64,000 nt of DNA from assembly GCA_008360955.1 (NCBI GenBank), contig LUCM01009820.1, positions 186,001 through 250,000 of the forward strand. The letters run 5' to 3'. The translations under genes and the position numbers were made by a program. This document shows positions 23,913 through 37,675 of this stretch, piece after piece (position 1 is the first letter of the stretch; each line of letters starts with the position of its first letter). The notes beneath the pieces are model-generated. The model did not search any database and had not been told where the DNA came from. It saw nothing but the letters and a program-made list of their open reading frames with translations. Origin of the DNA: Fasciolopsis buskii (taxonomy: Eukaryota > Platyhelminthes > Trematoda > Plagiorchiida > Fasciolidae).

Positions 23913-26710
23913 TAAAAATTTGCCTACCGTTTTGAGAGACGCGGATTAACGTACGAGTTCCACCTGGCTTTGTCACTTGGTACTTCGGTTTACTAAGAGA
24001 AACTAAAAGAAGTTAAAGTTTTTGGCCTAAGTCGAACTGGTTAGTTCCTCATGTTAGATAAACTATACGGAAATGATTAAGGTGATCATGTGAGATTCAA
24101 CTGCTTAGGAGTCAACCGATACTCATGAGAAAAGATACTTTTTAAAAAAAATTATGATTGGTTCTTAATTGTCCTCAAACAGTGATAATAATCAATAGAC
24201 AAATACCTAATAGCCAAGAATGGAAGAGGTTTATTCACGAGTTATTAGTTTACTGTTAATTTTCTTTGACGCACTGTCCGACAAGGCTGACAGTCTTTTA
24301 TCGTAACAGCCTTTCTTCCACATGCTCTGACTAATCGACGAATCCGTTTTCCATTTCTCGATTGGGCAGATCGTACTTGCACGGTCCGAATGAGTCTAAT
24401 AGGGTTGTGCAGCCAAAACCGACCGTGGAGCATGCACACAGGGAATAAATCAGAAAGAGGGGTTTCACGTGCGTGAACCAAAGAGCATGAAAAACCACAG
24501 AACTGGCTTCTTTTACCGAAAAATTAAAACCGCGCATGCCTATGTATCCCCTGTGTATGGTAAATTTGCGAGTACTTTCTTCGGAACATATGGAGTTTAT
24601 GTTGTGACGAAAGTACCACAAAAAATGGAATTCACGAAATTTTGTCTTTGCAGTAATCTGGAGTGAAGAAAGAGGGCACATAAAACTATTAATTCTTTGC
24701 CTTCGCAAAGACGAGGCCAGTGGACCTGAGACACTATTTAAGGCACCTATTAGAACGCAAATGGATTTCAAGCCTACCGCTAGCAGCTTTTCGGTCATGT
24801 CAATCATCTCACTTCTTTAATTTCCACGATGGTTTGACTTTGAGTTTCGAATATCACGCGACGGATTATTTCTCTTCAAAGTGCTGGCCTCCGTTCGGAT
24901 TTGGAGTAGCAAATTCCCCTGGAATAAAACCCAAATCAGTATTACAGATTAAAGTTTTTCTCGCTGTTTTGGGTAATCATACGATAAACTCTACCATCTA
25001 ATGAGAGATCTTGGTACATTTGTTCGCATTGGAGAAGTTCGAGTGCTCTTCATCTCTTCGATGCTAAACACCAGCGGTGTATCCCCAATGCTGCTGGTGG
25101 CAGGTAACAACGCGGCTGTTTGGCTGGACGTCAGACGGCACTGAGATAGTGCTTTAGAAAGTGAAGATTGGATTGTTTGATAGTGGCAAACTGAAGATGT
25201 CTAACTGGACTTGTCGGACGGTGATGAATTTTTATTTCAAAGCCAACGGAAGCAGTGGAAATGTGCTGTCTGGTGTCCATTCTATTCTCACAAAGTTTTG
25301 CATGGTTCTGTACTCGAAGCAACAGCAGGGATGAGCAAACATCAATGTTCGATGGTCATTTAATTAAGCTGAATGCCAGCGAAATCAACCAAAGCTTTTT
25401 TCGCCAATCTAGATGATAGGTTTTGTCCGGAACGAGTTCTGTAACCAGTTATAATCGTTGAAACTAAGCGAGACAGACAGTGTGACTCAAGGTGCCATTA
25501 TTCGTAAAAGTTTCACTATCTTTACAAATCTATGTTGTAGTGGGAAAGTTTGTTTATTTTCACGAGCTCATGCTGGCACCGGCCAAACGAGAACATGTTC
25601 TTGACGAGTTTGGTGTTCAGATCTTATTTGGATATCTTTCCAACACAATCCCTGATACTCTGACGATAAAATCTTGAAAGATCGGCATCTGTAACAAGCC
25701 GAACGAATATCGTTGACTGTGTATCTGAACACAGTGTTAGGTCTACAAGTTCTTTTCTTCATAGATACACGAACACAGGAACGTACGTCATGGTGATTAT
25801 CCTCTTCTACTCTCCACCATAGGGAACAATCAGATAAAAAGCTGTGACCTACTTCTTCATGATAACCAGCTTGTTGCGGATGGCCTCGAGTAGACTTATG
25901 GTATGCTTTCTCGGAACTCTAAAGACTAAGTTAATTTTTGTCTGCTTTCGCTCTCACTCACTGGCGAACGAGCAGTTCATTAGTAAAAATAATAATAATT
26001 TACACTGACACTGGTAATTTTTTTATTCCATCTTCTGAGTTATTTAACGAATGTAAAAACAGCACCGAGATCGTTCGCTACTGCTCAAAGTTTTGGAGGA
26101 GTCATGTCCGCACCATTCACCTTCAAATGCCATGTTGTTGACTGTTTGACTGTCGTCGGTGATTGCTTGATCTACTGTGACACTCTGAAATTTGCAAGCG
26201 CGGCGAATTAAAAATTCCATAACGAGGCGAGATGGGAACTGATGACCAAATCACTAAACAATAGTGCTTTGAAGTATTCGACACAACAGAACCAAAAGGG
26301 GTTTTCTGCTGGAATATAGTGACACAGAATGCGGTCATTTTAGCTGAAGAACTGCGAATTTAAGTGAACACATGCCAAATCGATTTTTACTCTAGATAAA
26401 TAATGTTGTGAAATATGTCTTCTTCGAATAAAATAAAAAAGCTGCCTACAAAAATATCCGAAAAATGGAAAGCATTCTTTTGGCAAATTCCCCAGTGAAG
26501 AAGTACGGCAAAAAGCCGGATCAGTGATCTATGGTCGTCGTATGGAGGTTCAGCAGACAAATTAGCGGTGGTTTTTATTATATATTTGCAAACTTCTCCT
26601 TAATTTAACAAACTCTTGGATTTTTCACGGAATGTAATCAGCAGTTTTACACCTTCCGAACAGATAATGTGATCAACTAACTAGTCACGTTTACCCCCAT
26701 GAAATGAAAA

Positions 26711-26860
26711 TACGCGGTTATATAGCTGTTAGTGGCTGGCTGTTTCATTTGCACAGTAAACAGCCGGTCGATGGTTTGATCCCAGCAAGAAATGTCAGCT
26801 TGGGAACGCAATAACCGTAAGCAGATTGCTTGTTACACTTCTGATGATTCTAATACTGTT
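26711..26860 (+). repeat. tRNA-like head with possible decayed hammerhead
   Basis: 26711-26786 has TAGCTGTTAGTGGCTGG (A-box-like), a TTTGCAC stretch as in tRNA-Ala(TGC) loops, and GGTTTGATCCC (B-box-like). About 55 bases later CTGATGATTCTAAT (from 26841) matches the core and stem II start of the SINE/hammerhead family, but the expected GAAAC is only GAATC. Probable old family member. Confidence 0.35.
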
Positions 26861-26938
26861 CCATCTGAATCAACGGATTCACACATGAATAACATCGGGA
26901 TAGGTGACGTATAAAACGGAAATTCTTCTTTTGATTTA

Positions 26939-26960
26939 ATCAGTCAGTCAGTCAGTCATC
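26939..26960. repeat. (CAGT)n tetranucleotide run
   Basis: Four to five CAGT units, with a further CAGTCAGTC about 15 bases on. Confidence 0.9.
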
Positions 26961-29900
26961 AAAGTAAACCAGTCAGTCGAACAATTTTTTTTGTGGTTCC
27001 GTTAAAGCTTGGAGATTTCGGTTTTGGAGTTTAGAAAGTTTGAATTTGATTTGGGACAGCATTTGAGGACAGTCGATGAGTACCATATTTTGTTATGGTC
27101 GTACTATCATTTACTAATCTATTCTCCGCTAGTTCCTCTAAAAGACTACGTTTTGGCAATGCACTTGCGAATTGTTATCGTTTTTCTGTTCATTGAACAC
27201 AAAAACGACCGGTTGTTTTCGCTCGTTCAAATGGACGGCATTTAAGTCTGGAGATGGTGAGTTCGAATCCTTATACGGGCGATCGAATTACGCACTTGGC
27301 CTGCCTCAGTTGATCGCGAACACGCTAGTGAAAATTATGCTAATTACCATTTTATTAATAAAGGGAGTGAAGGATAACTAGTAAAAATCTGAATTCACAA
27401 TAGATTTTTTAAACTAAGCACTGATAACCCTAGTCATCGCTCTCAGGGAAATCCTGGATTCTTTCAGTCGAAATTCAGCATCACTACCGCTGCTGGGTTA
27501 GCGCAACTGCATTGTGGCATCGGCGAAAAGTATAAACCTGATGGCAAGGATTTATGGAAATTATGTGACTGTTTGCTCTATTTTATGTAGTCCATAGGCT
27601 GAGAGCTGAGATTTACTCGTTATCAATCGCATACGTCAAATTTTCCACCTAGAGCTTTATTGCGAAACTCTTGGAATCCGGATTCACCTTTGAGGACCAT
27701 GGACGGTGCCTCTGCATTCTGCCACACTTCTAATTGTCGACAACTGTCTTTAAAGTATAAATGTATTCTATTCTTCTCCATGGAGGAAGGATTTTTGGCA
27801 AGCATGAATTAAATTAAATTTTGAACTTTCAGACCTGATGAGTGGTGACTATTGCAATGCCCGAATTACACAGTGCTTTTTTGTTATCACTGGGAATCTG
27901 TGTATCGATAACCCATGAGGGATAATCTCGTATATCAACCTGAATCTTCTTGTATTACTATAGCGGAAGCATGTGTTTCATTTGTGTGCTTGCCTATAAT
28001 GTTGACTGCAAGCTCATACTGGGCCATGTTCAAAAGTTCTGAAGTACATATTCTGACCCAAGGAGTTTAAAGGACATCGAGATGCTTTTTGTTTACTGAA
28101 CACAGCGGCAATGTCTGTTTTCCTGGGCCCTTCTGCAGCACATTTCCCGCAGATTCGTTTATGGGCAAAATCATTCCCCAGAGCAAACAAGTTTATACTT
28201 CTTATTGACAGAGGCTAGTCGGTTCGTAAACATGTATCACATAATTCATACTTGATCAAGTAAAATATCTATGGACCTACGGATGTGGTCATTTGGTGGT
28301 ATGATCTGTCGGTTGTTGTTTTGTACGTTTTTAATACCGGTTTACTGGGGAGAAAGAAGGTCGGATTTTCGCTTGATTATCATTTTAGTCACGCATCCAT
28401 CAAAATGAATTCACCCGCCAGACCGGGGCAAATTCGCTCCAAAAACCTGGCGCTGATTCGGGTATTAATTGGTTCCGGCCATAAAACCCTCTCTCCTGAT
28501 ACCCTTGATCATCAAAGGGATTCTAAAAGTGAATCCTCATTTCGGGACAACTGCAGCACTTTGCCTTGCTCGCTCACACTGTCTCTTGGCAAAACAACCA
28601 AATGCAGTTAGCAGAATGTGACTGTAATAGTGTTATGCTCTCCAAGGTTCTTGAGCTAGAACTGAATGGAAGAAATTGTGGCCTTACTGATTCGACTGGC
28701 AGAACTGGCCTACAACGCACCTAATCTAATCTGTTCACATTTTTGCCGACTTGGTTTCCGTTGGAAAAGTCACCAGAATACCGCAATCAACGTTGTGATC
28801 ATTAGTGGTAGCAAACAAGAATTGACGTTTAAGACAAATTGTAAATATGTCAAAAATCTGGCTGAGGATGTTTCTAGGATCGATGTTTCACTGCGCACCC
28901 CACTGACGACAACAATGTTCCGGGTCAGATCCGAGTGACATTTACCACAGTTCAAAAGCTAATCAAAATCAGCCTCGGAGAACTATGCATTCTACCATCA
29001 ATCATGGTGCATTTAGGTTAAATCAGAAATAAACTTTAGTTATTTATTCAGGTGAAATCTTATTTTCCATGTCGCACCCATTTCCGCCTAATTTGCATAA
29101 AATTTTATCGCACAAAGGTCTTGCTATACCATAGAGATAGTTGTCCAGAATTCTATAATCTTTTATTCGATTAGTAGAGCAAGTGTGGATTTTCAATTGC
29201 ATGGTTGAACATTGTCGTTTTGCTGGTCTCATTTTCATCTGTGTGATGAATTGCTATCTGAGAATCAATATGTTTTCCGATAATTTTGCAAAGTGCACTA
29301 GGCAGTCAATTTATTGTGATTTTTCTTTCCCGCTGGTGTATTTCTGAAGGACCGGTTCCCTTGTCAAAGTAAACTCACTCTCCCGAGCTCAGTTATCATA
29401 GGCGAGCAGTATTTGTCCTTGGGCGAAGCATTACGATGAACAAATTGCAGTTTGACTGCTCCTTGATCATTTATCGACGTGTAGAGCTGCTGCATTCCAT
29501 GTGCCTTTCATAATCCCATCTTAGCCTGTTTTGCACTGAGCTATACTTAGAAATGAGAAGCATTTAGAAGATGGGGCTCTTTTAGGCTCCAAGAGTTAAA
29601 TGGCTTAATAGTCACCTCTTTTACATACCTACATCCCTAGGTATATATACATTTATATACTGATATCCTTAGTTCGAAAATTTGCAGAGATTTTGTTTAC
29701 AAAGTCCGAGTGGATTGAAATTGTTGACAATGAGTATCTGAGGTTTGATCAAACATACGGAAATTAGCTGGTAGCCACTCACTGAATTTGGTACATTTCA
29801 GCCTACAGTGAAGTGAATCTAAAACTATAAATTAGTAACCCAGTGAATAGAAGTGTAAATGTTTTATGTTCCTTAGTTCTAAAATGCCCGGAAATTTGAC

Positions 29901-30663
29901 TAAGTTTTCCCCTGAAATATATTTAATCCTGTGGAAATCTTGTACAAGCCAACATTTTTGGGTGGGAAGTCCATTTTTCTTGCTGACCGAATCAATTTAA
30001 ATGTCTCATCTAGACGTTTTGCAGTATTCGGCAAATCAACACATTTCACAGCCAACGTCGAATAGCACTTGCGTTGGTCTGGAAGTTTGTGAACTTAGTA
30101 CCACATCTGGAATGCGGCGATTAGGCTCCGTCGGCGGACTAACGAAATTGTGGCACTAAACGCGCCCACACGATTTCGATCAACTCAGTACCCAAAGATG
30201 TGGTTCAGGCAGTCGTCACAAAATGTGGCAAAACAATTGGTGCTGTCTGCTGTTACTGATACGTGCGCTGCTCAGACCCACGTACGCGTGGGAGGTACTT
30301 GAATAGAAACGGACACTGATCGCTGTTGGCAAAGATTTGCGTGCGGTCTGGTAGCCGACGCCCCCAAAGCAAGTTATCCGAAGCGGCATCAAGGAATTTA
30401 GACGTCGCCAATCAGTTCCCCATTAACGAAACGATGAGGTGGTCGAGGCTGGTAAAAAAAATAATAGAAGCAGAGCTCAAAGCCCATATGACACTAATCT
30501 CCACAAAAGTATTTGCAAAACAGAACGATATCAGAATCCACGGAATGTAGATTACGATTGGAATTATTTTCTTATTTGTAATTCTTCGCTTGCCTAACAT
30601 TTCCACATGCATCACCTGATGCTCACGGTTATGCTTGGAACATTATATTTTATCTTCTGTCAG

Positions 30664-30753
30664 ACCGTTTTTCCCGCCTCAAACCCGGAAAGACTGATGG
30701 ATCTCAAATCAACTGTAGATCTTCTAACCAGCATCACATTCTTTCGACTGAAG
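30664..30753 (+). CDS. unc-13: unc-13 exon h: MUN domain
   Basis: Thirty codons: [18 protein letters not shown] then [12 protein letters not shown], almost invariant across animal Unc-13 proteins ([28 protein letters not shown]). The acceptor is tcttctgtcag before 30664; the donor GTCAGT at 30754. The preceding intron is 8,024 bp, one of the longest in the window. Both ends are phase 0. Confidence 0.97.
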
Positions 30754-32578
30754 GTCAGTGAAACTTGTTTAAAAACACCGCCCAACTGTGATCATTTTGT
30801 CTGCTTCTCATTAACACGCACACGCACACGCACACAGAACAAAACAGCTGTCAACGAAACGTGTAACGATGCTTGTTGAGAACGAAAATTGCAAAGTTCG
30901 CGAAGCTTGCTTCTGTATGTGAAGCTGCACCAATAAGTGTAAACAAAAATTTACAGAATAGAATAAATTGTTTAGTCCAAATTTACCAAAAATTGCATAG
31001 ACAAAATCCCTAATAGAAGTAGCGTAATTCTAAAGATCTTAGTATTTTTTCCCGATGAATTCGGGAAAAAAAAGGAATGTTGTGGTTCACTGAGGACACT
31101 GTGAAAAAAATACTACGGAATATTTCTTGTTTTGCGAGATACATTTATTCCCACTTATTTCTGTCTAGCAGTTGGCTTCTCAAATGCATCCACAGTGATA
31201 AATTTTCTATTTCAATTAAGTCGTTCAGAATTTGTAGGCTGATTTTTCTTTTCCATATTATTCTCTGCCACATTTATGTATGCGCTTCTCTAGCTACCCT
31301 TTTAACGGAGGTTGCCCCACCTTAGATGCTACTGATTTGAGTAACATGTGCATGTGCATTTAACCACGCTGGACGGTGTATTTTAACCCTACTCAAATTG
31401 TAGGCCTAACAAAGTGCAGCAAAACAAAAGTTTGGACAACATAGCAGTATTAAAACTATGCAACGGGGTTGTGGAACAGAAAAAAAGATAAATTTAAAGA
31501 TGACACCAAAAAGGTCCCCACGAAATAGCATAACTCATGTTTAGGTCTTGCTACATATGCTCAGACGTAGCCATCTCCCTTCCTCTCAGGTGATTTGGGA
31601 AAGTTCCCCTCGGTGTCACATGCAGTAGTAGGCAGCATTATTGAGCCCTTCGATACTGCCCAACTTCCGGGCATTTACATTCTGTTACCGGCGTGCTTCG
31701 GTTTTCTGACTTGTGCTGTAAAGGCACGATCAGCTGCTTCGCGTCATGTTCACTTGTGCAATTCTTAACGAATGACGATCCGAGGGCATCACAACAAAAA
31801 CGTTGCCGTAATTGAAAATAACCCAGTTTGGGGAAATGAGACTTCTGACTGTCTACTGTAACGTTGAAAATAGAACTGTCCTAAGGATCTACGGAAGTTA
31901 GACACAACGGATCTAGCGGTGCTTGCATGATTGAAACCGTGCACCCTCTCCGACAGCGGATAGAAGATAAAAACATTTAGTAAGAATGTTGTTTTTCATG
32001 GGAATTCTTGAATGAAACCGCTAATCTGTCACGTCTAAGCCATATATCTACACTGGGAATGAATGATGACAAAAAGTTGAAGTGCGATCTCTTCTGTGGT
32101 TCATTAAGGCCACGCATTTGGACAAAATCGAAAGTGTGTAGAGCTGTTGTGAAAAAGGCTACTTTGATCACAGCCTTACTAAACCCGATTTTCACCAGTT
32201 TACTTGAGAAAACTAAGAGTGGAATGATGGAAACATCTGTTAATCGACTGATGGGTTGCATGTTGGGAAAAGTTGAGTTTATTATTGCAGTCGATTCCGC
32301 GAACTGGACTTACTGATTTGCTTATCACTGATTTTACCACAGTAATTTAGTGTCAGCTTCTCTTTTCATTGAGCTTCTTACAGTTGCCATGCGGATAGGT
32401 GCGATCGAAATGAAACATTTTACGTTTTTTAATGTCATGTGCTAACTAGTGCAGTTTTGCCTCCTGTTCCCTATCCCATGAAAAGCACACCATTTTTTCA
32501 TTTCCTGTTCTGTAAAAGCCAATAACTGTGATGTATTATCCTCACACGTTGCACTCGTTGAATTTAACTTCGGGAAAG
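30754..32578 (+). other. unc-13 intron
   Basis: 1,825-bp intron. A short CACACG-type run at 30812-30836 is the only recognisable element. Confidence 0.85.
30812..30836. repeat. CA-rich microsatellite
   Basis: Tandem CACACG units close to the 5' splice site of the intron. Confidence 0.9.
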
Positions 32579-32704
32579 GTACAAGAACTTACATCACCCC
32601 CAAGGACGGGACAAATTCTGCGCGAGTGCATCGCAGCCTGTATACATGCAACATATCAGTGTTTGTGTGAAAACGTACACGAATTGTACGGAAAAAGTGT
32701 ACAG
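32579..32704 (+). CDS. unc-13: unc-13 exon i: MUN domain
   Basis: Forty-two codons: VQELTSPPRTGQILRECI, then AACIHATYQCLCENVHEL and YGKSVQ, matching VQEL.SPPRASxVVKDCVKACLxSTYxxxFxNCxELYxREF. The start at 32579 uses the AG in cgggaaag; the pyrimidine tract before it is poor, but GTACAAGAACTT gives VQEL exactly after LK of the previous exon in phase 0. The donor is GTAGGT at 32705. Confidence 0.94.
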
Positions 32705-34526
32705 GTAGGTCAACTGAATTCATATTCATATCATGATTTGTGAACAAACGGCATAAAAACACTGCACATTTCTACCGGTATTCGTCTCCTCGAGCACTTT
32801 TTAGCACCTCAGTCAGGCACATTTTAAATATAAATTTTGGCAAATTAATGGCTAGGATATTCCAGTTAGTTAGTCACTTCGAGGAAACTCATATCCCGGT
32901 TCTTACGCATGGGCTGCCTCAAATAAATCTGCCCATTTTTCTAGGTTTCAGTTTGTGGGACACGTGGTGCTGCAAGAAGATACCGAAATTACTTGCTCAC
33001 AAGTCGTATTGGTCTCTTTATCGAGAACAGCCTCCAGATTGTTGTGCACAGTTCAGAACGCTGATTTATTTCGAAGAGTTAACCGTAAACCTGCAACACT
33101 AAAATCCTAGATAAAAGCATCAAAGCAGCATCGCATAGGTGTTATATTCTGGTTAACTGTCTGAGATAATTTGGATAGCTAAGATCTGTCTGATTTCTAT
33201 TAGCTGTTTCTGGCATTTCAACCAGGTTCCTCACTACAAACCAAAATTTAAATTATGAAGGTTAATAAACTTTGTACGTGATGTTTCGCACAGCGTTGAC
33301 ATTGGTGAATCATCTGAGGGTTATCTTGTCTAATCCTTTGATTTCGCTTGCAGTTTTCATAGTGGCGTTCGAAACAATAAGGACATGATAAGTACGAAGA
33401 GTGAATGAGCACACTGATGGATGTTTCTATGCCTTGAATCCATTCTCGATAATGAACTTCCATCTTTTTTGATCAAATGACTGTATTCTGCAAAATTACC
33501 ACCTCGCGCATCCTCGTCGAGGCATCGTTCCCGAACCGGGACGCGATGGGTGTGCGTTGCTGGTGATTACTGGTAAAGATGAAACGCCCCTACAGCATTA
33601 CTTTAGTTTCAGTGATTAGTTAGACGTTGACGCTGGATGAAGGATAGCTTGAAAATCACAGTAAATCTCCACCTATCGAAGATTATTGCGGTCGGTGGTG
33701 GTATTGAAGATATTCTTTTTCTTTTGCATATGGAGTGGTTTCTCTCAGCATACAAATATTTTGTTCGGTTTTGACAAAATGCCGGTGGCCGTTCGGATTC
33801 GGCGTGGCCGCTCACATTTTAAATGCATCCTAATTGGATAATCTACCGTCCCTTGAAGAAGATAGCTAGTGAACTTGTCGCGATCCCACAAAAGGTTATA
33901 CCGCTGTTTCTGTTGCCAATTAATGGTTCCTATTGCAGTTTTATATGATGCTGGAAATACCATTTGTTTTCTACCGATCCCATTGTTTTTTGTTGTTGTT
34001 GCTTCTGCTATTGCTGTCCATGGAGTGGCTATGTGCCGTTGTTATTGTTGTTGCTTTTATTTTTGTGACCATTGTTGATAATTTGTCTATTTCTCCTAGA
34101 AGCAACACTCATCTTATTTGTTGGCATACTGTAGACCATTCACGTCTACTTTCTTCAAACACAATTTACGAAAATTGCAATCCAAGAGATCTTGACAGAG
34201 TTTTCTAAATCACAAGTCTTCATCCATCGCGTAATTGTGAATTGCTCACTCCACCTCATCTACGGTTTTGACCGAAGCACTTATAAATAGCAGTGCCGAA
34301 TACTGGCTTTTGAATAGATCATTTCAGTACCAACATTTATGACTACGACCGACTTCGGGAATACCAGAAGTGGTGCCAATCGTATTAGTGACTATTTTTT
34401 TCTACTGAGCACCCACTCATGTAATCGAAGTGATTCGCCAACGGCTTTTGTGTATACCTGATGATACTAGGAACAAAATTTGCAGATGTTTAAATTTCAC
34501 ACATTGTCTTTCTATCTCATGCACAG
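32705..34526 (+). other. unc-13 intron with SINE copy
   Basis: 1,822-bp intron. Contains the + strand SINE copy near 33500-33600 and a TTG/TGC-rich low-complexity stretch around 33985-34060. A 120-codon open frame at 32740-33102 shows no known domain. Confidence 0.8.
33500..33600 (+). mobile_element. tRNA-derived SINE with hammerhead core, copy 3
   Basis: A degraded B-box region (GTTCCCGAACCGGGACGC at about 33527-33544) precedes the hammerhead. Stem I 5' strand GCGTTG (33554-33559), core CTGGTGA (33560-33566), stem II region, GAAA (33581-33584), C, a GCCC loop, C, then TA followed by CAG (33593-33595). In this copy the predicted cleavage dinucleotide is U-A before CAG, which fits the NUH rule and suggests what other copies have lost. 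One core base differs (G for A), so activity is doubtful. Confidence 0.6.
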
Positions 34527-34729
34527 AATGCGGGTACTGGTGGAGTTCCAAACGACCTGTGCTCGGTGGATGATCAGTCAGATATGTTGGCCCAACGACA
34601 ATCCATCTCAGCTGGTGGACAAGAACACTCGGATGATATGCGTTCTCTCACCTATTGGCATCGACTGATCACTCTCATTGTTTCCGTTCTCGAAGATGAT
34701 AGAAAACACTATGCACCGGTATTGAACCA
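34527..34729 (+). CDS. unc-13: unc-13 exon j: MUN variable linker and helix
   Basis: The first 41 codons (NAGTGGVPNDLCSVDDQ, then a Ser/Gln/Asp-rich stretch through EHSDDMRSLT) form the poorly conserved acidic linker that in other animals separates the ELYxREF part from the DFWxKLI helix. The last 26 residues, YWHRLITLIVSVLEDDRKHY and APVLN, are conserved. The acceptor is ctcatgcacag before 34527; the donor GTAAGT at 34730 leaves CA, which with G from the next exon makes Gln. No similarity is claimed for the linker itself. Confidence 0.95.
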
Positions 34730-37675
34730 GTAAGTTTGTTTCAACTGAACATTTGGTTCCTATGCTGGTACGGAAAGATGAGCATAATCATTTAGACCTG
34801 GTGGCTGCTTATTTGACCTGAGCGCCTAGTTCCAAACAAATCACGTTAAACAAATAGGTGGACTGCATGTTGGACTTGAGTAGGGTCGTTGACGAAGGGA
34901 CAATAAAATCTTTGCACGTCTACCCTAATTTATGATAGATGAAGCACCTGGAGGTGTCGTTCAGCATAAAGATTTAACTCGATGGGAACTCAGTTACAAA
35001 CGATTGCACCTTTTTTATTCCGGTTGACAATTAGCCTGCAGCTTATTTCGGACAGCACTTCATTTATATTGATGCTTGATAGCTTGACACCTGCAGTTAT
35101 CTAAGGCATTAGTCTTCTTGGGTTATCCGTTAACTGAGTAATCGGATGAAATTCGGTCAAAAGACCTGCTATGGCGAGGGAAGAAATGGTCGAAACGGTT
35201 TTCGTTTCAGTTTAAATATGTTTAGACCAGCATCGATGATGCCACTTCACTGGGATAAAACACTGCCTAGTGACTGAAAAACTCTACCCACTAGCGAAAG
35301 CTGCGGCAAAAAACGACTGCATTTCCCTTGGGCCTTGTTTATACTAGCTGATCACTACCTACCATCCAGAGGAAATGAGAAACGCGTAGCCAAATTTCAT
35401 TCATGCACATGTGTAGTCAGTGTTTGTGCATGTGCGGTACATTTAAGGTACACGAATATTGTGCACACATGAAGCCTCAGAAAGGAACTGTTGTCTCAAA
35501 CTCTTCTTTCCCAAAACTGTCAGCAGGTGTTTATGCGACGAGTCCGTTGCCCCCATTCTTTACCTCCATAAAATAATTTGTAGTGAACGTTCTCATGTAT
35601 CTAAACAATGCGAGGTAAGTATCGGCTAATCAAGTGTGGTCCAAGTGCCGTATGCGAAAACGCACCGAAAAGGTTGAACTACACGATTGCTTGCAATCTT
35701 GCGTTGTCTAGTTTATTTTTGTCACGTGACAGCTGACCTTGTCAGTGTCATTAAGGTTTACTGAATAGTGATTAATTGTGGGATTAGTGGAGACAAATAT
35801 TAAACGACTTCAAAATCTTCATAAATAGATCATGTGAACTTTTCCGACTGAGTAATTCGTACAATTTCGCGATTGCGAAATTCATTGCCATCAAAACAAC
35901 GCTTCCCTCCACAGCGGACAAAAATGATCGGGACGGTGTATTTTGAACTCCTTGAGCTGTCGAGTTATAAAAATACGTGGTGGACTTATTGCTATGAGAA
36001 ATACGAGAATGCTAGCGTCAACCAAATTAAAAATGCAAGAAGTTCACGTAAGGTTAGCAATGTAAATCCAGATGATTTGAATCACGTAACAATAGGACGA
36101 ATGTGAAAAATATTTTCCAGTACACTTCGTTTTCTCGGTAAAATTCTAAAAAGAAAAAATCAGCGGAGCCAGTATTATATTGGAGGAAGCTAGGCCAGTA
36201 TTTTAGGGTGAAATTATGCTTTAAATCTATAAACGAGCGCAGACTGTAAGAGCTATTACTTTGCCTGAAGTACAACGTAATTTGTCGACGGCAAATCAGA
36301 AAACTCATAGGCAACTTCTCTTGGGAGGATTTCCCGGAGGAATCCGATGCACGCGCATAAATAACAAAATCTATCAGTATAAAGGAGAAATAATAGATAG
36401 TTTGTTCCGTATATGCATTGTGCCTCATAGAAGTTTCACTCATCAGGTACGCAGAAATTCAACAAAGTTCAATAGCTTCAGCTCGGTTGAAGCTAGTGGT
36501 TGAATTTTCCATTGACGTTATTGGGATACTATTCGGAAAACGAGACACATTTTTTGGAGTTTTCGTTAACGGTAGCCAGTGATTGATGTATTAGGAAGCG
36601 ATTCATTAATGAAATTTTTCTGTTTATCACTTTTCGTCAATCCACTTGGCCATTCCCGCTAACTACAACTGTCATTTTCATTTCACATCGCCTACACAAT
36701 CGCAGTCATATTCTTCTTCCTAACGTGAGACATTCACTGTCAACAGATCAACCATTTGTACGATGACGTTGGTCTGGCGAACGCAGTCAAATAGATGGGG
36801 TTATTTTTATCGTACATGATTTCGCTCTTTGCGGTCCTCTTTCCAGCCCTTGCACATGAGCAGGCGAGCAGACAGACGGACAGGCGGGCAGGCGCATATC
36901 AGTAACTTTTCTTATCTACACCGACATAATTTACAAAACATGTATTTTCGGCCATTCCTGGTTTCACGAGGGTGACCCATAAACATCAGAATTTAGAGAA
37001 TGGTCGAGGGATGAGAAAACTATTGCAAATGACTGTACTCTTTTCGATCAGATTAGGACTCACTGGCACGTTATTACGGTGACTTTTCCTCTCCCTCAAA
37101 TGGAAACTTCTGGTAATACGAATAATTAAACTTATCATAGCCATACAATATAATTTGTGTGATTGTGGACATGAGTTTGAGTTTGCCAGAAACAAATTGT
37201 TCCGCAGGGTGAGCTTGTTGTCTTCGTTTGCTTGACTCAAATGTAATAAAACAATTTTAACGATGAAGATGACATTTAGGGTATTCAAAATTAATTGATC
37301 AAGTGCTCGAGCAACTCGTCCTTGAGAAGATGCCTTTGGGATGGCTAATCTCGATAATGGAAGTGTAAACTGATTCGGCAAATGCGCATTTGTGTAAAGT
37401 GTTTGGCGAACTGAACGTATTTTCTGATTCTGTTCAAACCTCTACTGAGTTTGATGCTCCTGTCTATCTACACAACCTTCGAGTTGTGTGATGTATCTGC
37501 CGGTCGGATATGTGGAAAGGACTCGAGTGTGGCCCTGAAATATGGTCCGATTTACTAAGATTTTGGCTGGCCACTCAATTTCTAAATCATAAAGGTGTTT
37601 TTAGGATGGTTTTCTCCGCGTAGTCAAAGTCAACCTTCAGAAAGATTACTCGTGGTCCTTAGTTCTACTATTTTT

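Larger units (their letters stand above)
22640..30663 (+). other. 8-kb unc-13 intron
   Basis: No exon of another gene recognised on either strand. Contains a poly-G run (23730-23741), tRNA-like segments at 23850-23912 and 26711-26786, a CAGT tetranucleotide run (about 26939-26960), and open frames up to 158 codons on the minus strand (24331-24807) without resemblance. Confidence 0.7.

Noticed and set aside
24331..24807. 158-codon minus-strand frame
   Set aside because: No family resemblance and no supporting context.
27834..27880. CTGATGAG box on the plus strand
   Set aside because: Followed by CCGAATT rather than GAAA and no stem I partner; chance occurrence.
32740..33102. 120-codon plus-strand frame just after an unc-13 exon
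   Set aside because: No similarity to Unc-13 or other proteins; inside the intron, and the flanking exons already join in frame.
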